A stretch of 5,138 nt of DNA from Bifidobacterium sp. Its GTDB lineage: Bacteria > Actinomycetota > Actinomycetes > Actinomycetales > Bifidobacteriaceae. A model generated the notes under the pieces. That model worked only from the letters and a program-made list of their open reading frames with translations. It did no database searches and was not told the DNA's origin. The first letter of the stretch is position 1, and each line of letters opens with the position of its first letter. Both the position numbers and the translations under genes were made by a program. The DNA is taken from the NCBI GenBank assembly GCA_022739095.1, contig JAIJEI010000152.1, positions 1 to 5,138 on the forward strand, in the 5' to 3' direction. Shown in pieces: positions 1 through 5,138 of this stretch.

Positions 1-933
1 TACCCCCCGCTCGGTTCGGTCACCGTGCGCAAAGCCTCGATGAGCGTCGGCGAGTGGCGCGACAAGGCGCGCAAGGACGCTCTGCCATCCATGCCCGACT
101 CGGGCAGGGTGTTCGCAGTCAGCATCCCGAACACCGAATCCAAGTTCAAGACGCGCAAGGCGATGGTCTACCTGCCGCCCGCCGCGCTGTCCGACCGCCC
201 GCCGGCCCTGCCGGTGATGGAGCTGCTCGCCGGTCAGCCGGGCAGTCCCGGTCGCCTCATCGACGCCGGCAACATCGCCGCCACGATGAACGCTTACGCC
301 GCCGAACACGACGGGCTGGCGCCGATCGTGCTCGCACCCGACCAGAACGGTTCGGTCATGCACAACAGCCTGTGCGCCGACACCACCCGAGGCAACGCCG
401 AGACCTACCTCACCACAGACGTGGTGAACTGGGCCAAGAATATGTTGCCGGCGGCCAAGTCGGCCCGTATGTGGGCGATGGGCGGGTTCTCGCAAGGCGG
501 TACCTGCACCACGCAGCTGGTGCCGCGTCACCCCGACATCTACGGCGCGATGCTGCCGGTGGATGGTGAGCTTGAGCCGACCGATGGCAGTGTCGAGACG
601 ATGGTCCGGCAATATTTCGCCGGTGACCGCAAGGCCTACGACGGGCAGGTGCCGGTCAACGCCATCGCCGCCACTGGCACGGCCGACCAGGCGCTGTTCG
701 CCGGCGCCGGCAAAGGGGATCGGAAGTCGGTCGCCAACATGCGCACCATCGCCGCAGCCGCCCGCGCGGCCGGCATGGAGACCACCGAACTGGTCGTGCC
801 CGGCGCCGACCATGACTGGCATGCGGTGCAGGCGGTCTGGAACCCCGGTCTCGACTGGTTCGGCGCGCGAACCGGGCTGGGCGAAATGACGAAATCGTTG
901 GAGGAATACCCACAAGTGGAGGTGTTGCAATGA
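1..933 (+). CDS. Esterase D / antigen 85-type alpha/beta-hydrolase, 5'-truncated by window edge
   Basis: The frame is open from base 1, and no ribosome binding site precedes the first possible starts (GTG 25, ATG 40), so the true start is probably upstream and about 310 C-terminal residues are seen. The nucleophile elbow GGFSQGG lies at 481-501 with the serine codon at 490-492. A C-terminal GADHDW at 802-819 gives the likely catalytic histidine at 811-813, matching the HxW-type end of the esterase D/antigen 85 family (PF00756). The acidic member is not certain; an Asp in ATGTADQA (about 670-693) is a candidate. Family members hydrolyse or transfer acyl esters, often at the cell surface; any signal peptide or membrane anchor would lie outside the window. 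The stop overlaps the start of the MprF-like gene, which suggests a linked role on lipid esters, possibly hydrolysis of aminoacyl-lipids. Substrate is not determinable. Family call is firm, function is inference. Confidence 0.85.
   Translation, partial: YPPLGSVTVRKASMSVGEWRDKARKDALPSMPDSGRVFAVSIPNTESKFKTRKAMVYLPPAALSDRPPALPVMELLAGQPGSPGRLIDAGNIAATMNAYAAEHDGLAPIVLAPDQNGSVMHNSLCADTTRGNAETYLTTDVVNWAKNMLPAAKSARMWAMGGFSQGGTCTTQLVPRHPDIYGAMLPVDGELEPTDGSVETMVRQYFAGDRKAYDGQVPVNAIAATGTADQALFAGAGKGDRKSVANMRTIAAAARAAGMETTELVVPGADHDWHAVQAVWNPGLDWFGARTGLGEMTKSLEEYPQVEVLQ
918..933 (+). promoter_or_regulatory. Strong Shine-Dalgarno and ATGA stop/start overlap
   Basis: GGAGGTG at 918-924 sits five bases before ATG 930-932. 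The esterase stop TGA is 931-933, so the two genes share ATGA. This fixes the start of the membrane protein and indicates translational coupling, with ribosomes ending the esterase able to restart on the next gene. Confidence 0.85.
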
Positions 934-3614
934 GCGAAGAACAACAGCATGGGAACGCGCGGTCGGCGGCCATGCCGCAGACGCGGCGTCCCTTGCGGGA
1001 CGTGGAACCCTCGCGGGCGAAGCCCACCACGACCTCCCGCGCCACCAAACCGCATACGGCAAGGTCCAGCCATGCGGCGGAAAGCTGGCGTGAACTGGCC
1101 GGTGACGTACGGCAGTGGGCGGACGACCACCGGTTGGCCGTCACCGCCACGGCGGCGCTGGTGACGCTGAATCTGGCGGCGTGGCTGGTGGCCGCGATGG
1201 CCGGATTCGCGTTTCCGCTGCGGCTCAGCACCAGCATGGCCGCATTCAACGCCGGCAAACTCATCTGCTCGCTGTTCTTGGCGCGCGGCGTCATCCAACT
1301 CATTGTCGACGCCGTCCTGTGGCTCGTCATGCTGTCGATAGCCGAACCATGGCTCGGCCGTGTACGCACCGTCGTCACCGCGCTCGCCTGCGTGGCCGGC
1401 GGCGTGCTGGCGGGCCTGACCCTGTGCGCATCGGCCGGATGGATGTTCCAGGACTCCCTGTTCGTCTCCCGCATGCGGTTCGCATTGAGCCCGCTGGTGT
1501 TGCCGGTCGGCGCGCTCATGGCGGCCAGCGCATTCTGCAGCCACCTATGGCGCAGGCGCATCCGACTCGTCGGCTATGTGGCGATTCTGGTCACGTTGCT
1601 CTACAGCGGCAACCCCAGCGGCTACTGCATCCTCGCCGCCGCGCTGATCGGCCATGCCGCCGGCCGTGTGATGGCCGGGCCGCCCGCGCACGTCGAAACC
1701 GAATGGCACTGGCTACGCAGCACCTCCTTCGAGGCGCGGCGCATATTCGCGGCCATCGCCGTGGTGCTGGCCCTGGGGCCGGTCATCGCCATCACCTCCC
1801 ATAACCATGCGGGCCCGCTCAGCACGATCGGCCTGCTCATGAGCCCGGTCTCCGTCGACGACGGCATGCTGGACAAATGCCTGGCCGGTGACACACATGG
1901 CGGATGCTTCCTGCAGTTCGATCTGCTGCGGGCCTCGATGCCCGGCGCGGTGCTGCGCTCGCTGCTGCCCACCGCCGTGACTCTGGTGCTGGCATGGGGC
2001 CTGTATCGCGGACGGCGGTTCGCGGCCATCTGCGCCGTGGCCATCAACCTGTTCACCGTGGCTATCGCCGTCGCCTACTATCTGGTCGTGCCGCTGAGCT
2101 TCGCGTCGGACGGCATGGCCTCCCTGCTGCAGCACGGCGCGATCGTGGCCTGTGTGGCGAACGTCCTGCCCCCGTTGCTGTTCGCCATCGCCCTGCTGGC
2201 GGCGATGAAACACTTCCCGATCCGCATCGGCTGGCGCAGGCTGGTCGGCGGTATCGGCGCCATCGTGCTGGCCTGGGTGGCGTGCGCCGCCATATACCTG
2301 ATATACGGCATCGTTCAACCCGCCACCTTCTCGCCACGTGCCACCGCCTCGTCGCTGCTGGCCGAACTGCCGGTGCGGTTCCTGCCCATCGGCTTCCTGA
2401 GCCATATGAAACTGTCGTTCGTGCCGCGCACCCCGATGGCCTCGATCGTGTACCAAGGTGTCGGCCTGGTGTTCTGGATCGTGGTGCTGGCCGTGGTGAT
2501 CCACTGGATGGGCGACGTGAGCGAATCGAACGAGCGGGCACGGGCGTGCGCCGAACGCCTGGTCGAAACCGGCGGCGAATCGATGAGCTTCATGACCACG
2601 TGGGAAGGCAACAGCTACTGGCTGTCCCCCACGGGCAGATCGGCCGTGGCGTATCGCGTGCTCAACGGCATCGCCCTGACCTGCACCGGACCGTTCGGCG
2701 ATCCGGCGGAATGGATGGACGATCTGAACGGTTTCGCCCAGCACTGTGCGGAACGTTCGCTGTCGCCGGTGTTCTACGGCATTCATCGGGAACAGCGCGA
2801 CGCGTTGCTGGAAGCCGGCTGGAACTCCATCGAGGTCGGCAGCGAAATGGTGGTCGACCCGCGTAACTGGAAAACGACCGGCAAGAAATGGCAGGATGTG
2901 CGCACCGCCATCAACAAGGCCAAGCGCGACGGCGTGACCGACGTGCAGTCCACCTTCCTGGAAGCGTCGCTCGATGTGCGCGAGCAGATCGAGGACATCT
3001 CCGAGGAATGGGCGCAGCTCAAGGCGTTGCCGGAAATGAAGTTCACGCTCGGCGGCGTCGAGGAACTGCGCGACCCGCGCGTGCGGCTGCTGTACGCCAT
3101 CGACGCGGACGGGCGCGTGTTGGGCGTCACCAGTTGGCTGCCGACCTGGCGCGAAGGACGCATCGTCGGCTGGACGTTGGATTTCATGCGCCATCGCACC
3201 GACAGCCCCAACGGCATTATGGAGTTCCTGATCGCGCGCATGGCCGAGCGGCTGCGTGACGAGGGGCTTGCGGATCCTGAGCATGCCGTGGAATTCATGA
3301 GTCTGTCCGCGGCGCCGCTGGCCGGCATGAACCCCGAGCGGGACAATGCCCGGGAAGGCGGGGTGCCGGCCGGCGAAGGCACGCAGGTGCTCCAACACGC
3401 GCTGCAGATTGTGGCCGACTGGATGGAGCCCGCCTACGGCTTCCACTCGCTGTTCAACTTCAAGCGAAAGTTCCAGCCCACCGAAGCGCCGGTCTACGTG
3501 TGTTACCCGGACCCGGCGGCGTTGCCGCAGATCGGGCTCGCGGTGGTGCGCGCCTACGTGCCCAGCGTGACGCCCGCCGAAGTGGCCGGCATGCTCAGTA
3601 CGCTGCGGTCGTGA
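930..3614 (+). CDS. MprF-like aminoacyl-lipid synthase: rhomboid-like membrane region plus DUF2156 domain
   Basis: 894 residues, near the size of classical MprF (about 840). Residues 1-60 are polar and rich in Arg, Thr and Ser, probably a disordered cytoplasmic tail. About ten to twelve hydrophobic segments follow between roughly 68 and 527. The first block (about 70-250) looks rhomboid-like: residues 112-144 have the spacing of the rhomboid TM2 region ending in E-x-x-L-G, and LIGHAAG (239-245) resembles TM6, but the usual H/N residues and GxSG are not intact. Residues about 545-880 form the DUF2156/LPG-synthase C-terminal domain (PF09924): GKKWQDVRTAINKAKRDG (651-668), WTLDFMRHRTDSPNGIMEF (748-766), FMSLSAAPLAGM (789-800) and FNFKRKFQP (842-850) match known family blocks. 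Family members transfer lysine, alanine or arginine from aminoacyl-tRNA to phosphatidylglycerol or another lipid, lowering surface negative charge. Which amino acid and lipid are used cannot be read here. Start chosen from the strong SD and ATGA overlap. Confidence 0.85.
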   Translation: MSEEQQHGNARSAAMPQTRRPLRDVEPSRAKPTTTSRATKPHTARSSHAAESWRELAGDVRQWADDHRLAVTATAALVTLNLAAWLVAAMAGFAFPLRLSTSMAAFNAGKLICSLFLARGVIQLIVDAVLWLVMLSIAEPWLGRVRTVVTALACVAGGVLAGLTLCASAGWMFQDSLFVSRMRFALSPLVLPVGALMAASAFCSHLWRRRIRLVGYVAILVTLLYSGNPSGYCILAAALIGHAAGRVMAGPPAHVETEWHWLRSTSFEARRIFAAIAVVLALGPVIAITSHNHAGPLSTIGLLMSPVSVDDGMLDKCLAGDTHGGCFLQFDLLRASMPGAVLRSLLPTAVTLVLAWGLYRGRRFAAICAVAINLFTVAIAVAYYLVVPLSFASDGMASLLQHGAIVACVANVLPPLLFAIALLAAMKHFPIRIGWRRLVGGIGAIVLAWVACAAIYLIYGIVQPATFSPRATASSLLAELPVRFLPIGFLSHMKLSFVPRTPMASIVYQGVGLVFWIVVLAVVIHWMGDVSESNERARACAERLVETGGESMSFMTTWEGNSYWLSPTGRSAVAYRVLNGIALTCTGPFGDPAEWMDDLNGFAQHCAERSLSPVFYGIHREQRDALLEAGWNSIEVGSEMVVDPRNWKTTGKKWQDVRTAINKAKRDGVTDVQSTFLEASLDVREQIEDISEEWAQLKALPEMKFTLGGVEELRDPRVRLLYAIDADGRVLGVTSWLPTWREGRIVGWTLDFMRHRTDSPNGIMEFLIARMAERLRDEGLADPEHAVEFMSLSAAPLAGMNPERDNAREGGVPAGEGTQVLQHALQIVADWMEPAYGFHSLFNFKRKFQPTEAPVYVCYPDPAALPQIGLAVVRAYVPSVTPAEVAGMLSTLRS

Positions 3615-3730
3615 AGGTGCGGGGTGCACAGACTCGGCAAATTATGTTCGCGATTGAGGCTCCAGCCCGTTCGCCTGTTTGTCGCGGGTGCGGAGACTAG
3701 CCGGTCCGAGCCTGAGACGGGGGTATCTGC
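3615..3730. other. Intergenic spacer with no recognisable feature
   Basis: Between the MprF-like stop and the first long palindrome I see no credible gene, no RNA gene and no hairpin followed by a T run. Only very short self-complementary bits occur, such as GTGCAC near 3625 and GGCT-CC-AGCC near 3658-3667. If the operon ends here, the terminator is more likely the palindrome that follows. Confidence 0.5.
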
Positions 3731-3914
3731 TTTCAGGAGGTACATTTGGCCTCTTGCAGACAGCTAACTGCCTTCAAAGAGGTACCTGAACTCTGAAATC
3801 CCGAGTATGAGCGTTGCAATGACGGAGTTTGTACTCGGGGTTTCCCGTATTCGGTACCTCTTTGAACGGAGATAGCATTCTGTAGAAGCCCGAATGTACC
3901 TCTTTGAGCGGAGA
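3731..3914. repeat. Long imperfect inverted repeat I (hairpin I)
   Basis: Arms of about 80 bases surround a 24-base loop (3808-3831). Pairing blocks seen directly: 3737-3746 with 3893-3902 (GAGGTACATT, 10 of 10); 3773-3786 with 3853-3866 (TTCAAAGAGGTACC, 14 of 14); 3795-3807 with 3832-3844 (12 of 13, the odd pair being a T-G wobble in RNA). The stretch between the outer and middle blocks aligns without a gap but only about two thirds matches. Each arm carries the core GAGGTAC twice, 42 bp apart (3737 and 3779 on +, and the complementary pair GTACCTCTTTGA at 3854 and 3896). The left arm aligns ungapped with the left arm of hairpin II over its first part (offset 221; ATTTGGCCTCT at 3744-3754 and 3965-3975). 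It lies 116 bases after the MprF-like stop and could stop or protect that transcript, but has no clear T tract. Confidence 0.85.
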
Positions 3915-3951
3915 AATCCTGACAAGGAGGGCGCGGAAAGCGCTATCTCCG
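3867..3951. repeat. Bridging 10-bp inverted repeat between hairpins I and II
   Basis: CGGAGATAGC at 3867-3876 is exactly complementary to GCTATCTCCG at 3942-3951. It joins the right arm of hairpin I to the segment just before the left arm of hairpin II, so an alternative fold could pair across the two hairpins. The simpler reading is common descent: the same segment recurs in diverged form within every arm as CTA-n-CT-C-C just before TTC. Confidence 0.7.
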
Positions 3952-4140
3952 TTTCGAGGGGCTGATTTGGCCTCTCCCGGAGGTCTACTCCCGCTTCGAG
4001 GGGCTGATGGCCGAGTATTCACGCTCCAAAATCGGCGGAATGGCGTTGGCGCGGATGGGTTTTTACATGCGGTCTAGCGGCCGACCAGCCCCTTGAAACG
4101 GGAGTAGACCTCCGGCGGAGGCCGAATCAGCCCCTCGAAA
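3952..4140. repeat. Long near-perfect inverted repeat II (hairpin II)
   Basis: The left arm 3952-4013 (62 nt) and the reverse complement of 4078-4140 (63 nt) match at 56 of 62 positions with one single-base gap. The 17-base block CCGGAGGTCTACTCCCG is exact in both. The loop is about 64 bases (4014-4077) with no obvious inner stem. In each arm the core TTCGAGGGGCTGAT or its variant appears twice, 42 bp apart (3953 and 3995; complementary copies at 4086-4098 and 4128-4140). Read as + strand RNA, the differences at left positions 3968 and 3998 give wobble pairs, while 3994 gives C-A. The right arm also holds a small palindrome CCTCCG-G-CGGAGG at 4109-4121. The repeat ends 69 bases before the msrAB start, so it may influence that gene. 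Candidate identities: a MITE or REP-like element, a structured RNA, or a bidirectional terminator. Confidence 0.9.
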
Positions 4141-4209
4141 GCGATTTTGCCAGTGCGGAGGTACTCTCGGCTGTACCGCGAGCCGTCTCGATGTAGTAAC
4201 GTGGGGCGC
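4141..4209 (+). promoter_or_regulatory. Presumed msrAB promoter/leader, weakly defined
   Basis: If msrAB has its own promoter outside the palindromes it must lie here. TGTAGT at 4192-4197 fits a -10 box at four of six positions, but no -35 box stands 16-18 bp upstream; TTGCCA at 4147-4152 is too far. A -10 there would give a nearly leaderless mRNA, which agrees with the lack of a proper Shine-Dalgarno: only GGGG at 4203-4206, three bases from ATG. A short stem GGTAC (4160-4164) with GTACC (4173-4177) is present. GGAGGTACnnnnGGC at 4157-4171 echoes the same string at 3736-3750 in hairpin I, so a further decayed repeat fragment may reach into this leader. Confidence 0.3.
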
Positions 4210-5138
4210 ATGAGCGAACGTAACGAACACAATGACGGCAATACGCAAGCCGCATACTTCGCCGGCGGCTGCTTCTGGGGGCTGGAGCGCTACTTCCAGA
4301 ACGTCGACGGCGTCACGGACACCACGGTCGGCTACGCGCAGTCCACCGTCGAATCGCCAACCTACGAGCAGGTATGCGCGGGCGGCACGGATGCGGCCGA
4401 AACCGTGAAAGTCGAGTTCGACCCGGCACAGGTCAGCCTACGGACGCTGACATTGCTGTTCCTGGAGGTCATCGACCCGTTCTCGGTGGACCAGCAGGGC
4501 GAGGACCGCGGCCGGCAGTACCGCACTGGCATGTTCTACACGGACAATACGCAGCGCGCCGTGTACGTGGCGGCCTTGGAGCAGCTGGTCGACCGCCAGC
4601 CGCAGCGCCCGGCCGTACTGGTCGAACCGCTGCGCAACTTCTACCCGGCCGAGGCACACCATCAGGACTATCTGGTGAACAACCCCGGCGGCTACTGCCA
4701 TGTGCCGATCGCCGCGATCGCGAACGTGAAGCGCCGTCAGAAGTACGTGGAACGCATCTGGGATCTGACGCTTGAGCAGTTCGCGGTCACGCAGAACGCC
4801 GCCACCGAGCGCCCGTTCGTCAACGAGTATGACGAGGAGTTCGAACCCGGCATCTACGTGGACATCGTCAGCGGCGAGCCGCTGTTCTCGTCGCGAGACA
4901 AGTTCGATTCCGGCTGCGGCTGGCCTGCGTTCTCCCGCCCGATTGCCGGTGACTTGCTGACCGAGCACGAGGACCACCGCATTCCGGGCCGCGACCGCAT
5001 CGAAGTGCGCACGTCGGACACGCAGATTCACTTGGGCCACGTGTTCACCGACGGCCCGGCCGACCGCGGCGGCCTGCGCTACTGCATGAATTCCGCCGCC
5101 CTGCGCTTCGTGCCGCGCTCGCGCATGGCCGAGGAAGG
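4210..5138 (+). CDS. msrAB: Bifunctional peptide methionine sulfoxide reductase MsrA-MsrB, 3'-truncated by window edge
   Basis: The frame is open from ATG 4210 to the last base (309 codons seen). MsrA comes first: AGGCFWG (residues 18-24) holds the catalytic Cys21, followed by TVGYA, PTYEQVC, FYPAEAHHQDYL and NNPGGYCHVP with the likely recycling Cys163. MsrA reduces methionine-S-sulfoxide. The MsrB domain starts near residue 186 (FAVTQNAATERPFVNEY). It has SGCGWPAF with Cys236 as likely resolving residue, HLGHVFTDGP (274-283) and LRYCMNS with catalytic Cys292; it reduces the R-sulfoxide. The zinc-binding CxxC pairs of other MsrB forms are absent (YVDIVSGEPLF at 216-226), which is normal for the zinc-free class. 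Only the last few residues are missing. No signal peptide is seen, so it is cytoplasmic. ATG 4210 is preferred because homology begins by residue 15; GTG 4201 is an in-frame alternative. Thioredoxin is the usual electron donor. Confidence 0.95.
   Translation, partial: MSERNEHNDGNTQAAYFAGGCFWGLERYFQNVDGVTDTTVGYAQSTVESPTYEQVCAGGTDAAETVKVEFDPAQVSLRTLTLLFLEVIDPFSVDQQGEDRGRQYRTGMFYTDNTQRAVYVAALEQLVDRQPQRPAVLVEPLRNFYPAEAHHQDYLVNNPGGYCHVPIAAIANVKRRQKYVERIWDLTLEQFAVTQNAATERPFVNEYDEEFEPGIYVDIVSGEPLFSSRDKFDSGCGWPAFSRPIAGDLLTEHEDHRIPGRDRIEVRTSDTQIHLGHVFTDGPADRGGLRYCMNSAALRFVPRSRMAEE

Noticed and set aside
1..40. True start of the esterase at GTG 25 or ATG 40
   Set aside because: The frame is open to base 1, no Shine-Dalgarno precedes either codon, and there is no room for an export signal, so the gene most likely begins upstream.
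636..1561. Long - strand frames opposite the esterase and the MprF-like gene
   Set aside because: GC-rich shadow frames with Arg/Ala/His-rich composition, fully antisense to genes with clear family motifs. The same holds for 1713-3629 and 4438-5040.
3800..3840. Simple rho-independent terminator for the MprF-like operon (CCCGAGTA / TACTCGGG)
   Set aside because: The 24-base loop and the lack of a T run (only GGGGTTTCCC follows) do not fit a standard terminator, and the stem is only the inner part of a much longer palindrome.
3774..4022. 82-codon reading frame on the - strand across both palindromes
   Set aside because: It lies wholly within the inverted repeats, mirrors the repeat unit (SPLKEV/SPFKEV), has no domain I recognise, and its start falls inside hairpin II's left-arm edge. 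Treated as a repeat by-product.
3731..4140. CRISPR array
   Set aside because: The repeats are inverted rather than a row of identical direct repeats with unique spacers, arms are diverged, and no cas genes are present.
4157..4173. GGAGGT at 4157-4162 as SD for an in-frame CTG start at 4171 of msrAB
   Set aside because: CTG starts are rare, the added residues match nothing in MsrA, and the GGAGGTAC string recurs in the repeats, so it is likely repeat-derived.
4063..4248. 61-codon reading frame on the - strand across hairpin II and the msrAB start
   Set aside because: It overlaps the well-supported msrAB start and the right arm of the palindrome; no independent coding signal.

Overview
The window is GC-rich and actinobacterial in character. 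The gene set (a secreted-type esterase coupled to a large MprF-like membrane protein, then a fused MsrA-MsrB) and the abundant intergenic palindromes point to Bifidobacterium or a close relative. That assignment rests on recognition only; no search was possible.

Layout, all genes on the + strand. (1) Bases 1-933: the C-terminal part of an alpha/beta-hydrolase of the esterase D / antigen 85 type, whose start lies upstream of the window. (2) Bases 930-3614: an 894-residue polytopic membrane protein with a C-terminal DUF2156 / phosphatidylglycerol aminoacyl-transferase domain. Its start overlaps the esterase stop by four bases (ATGA), so the two are one operon and probably translationally coupled. 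(3) Bases 3615-4209: 595 bp with no convincing gene. It holds two very long imperfect inverted repeats, about 3731-3914 and 3952-4140, whose four arms are all diverged copies of one sequence carrying a core motif twice at exactly 42-bp spacing. (4) Bases 4210-5138: a bifunctional methionine sulfoxide reductase MsrAB that runs off the right edge.

The first two genes plausibly form a membrane-lipid modification module. The large protein would transfer an amino acid from aminoacyl-tRNA to a membrane lipid, and the hydrolase could remove it or act on a related lipid or envelope ester. The N-terminal membrane part of the large protein resembles a rhomboid domain that has lost its catalytic signature. 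MsrAB repairs oxidised methionine in proteins and appears to be a separate transcription unit.

The least explained part is the palindromic intergenic region. It could be a mobile or REP-like element pair, a structured RNA, a terminator or regulator, or a decayed repeat. The esterase plus rhomboid-like/aminoacyl-transferase pair is the second candidate for unusual biology. I cannot show from sequence alone that either is undescribed.
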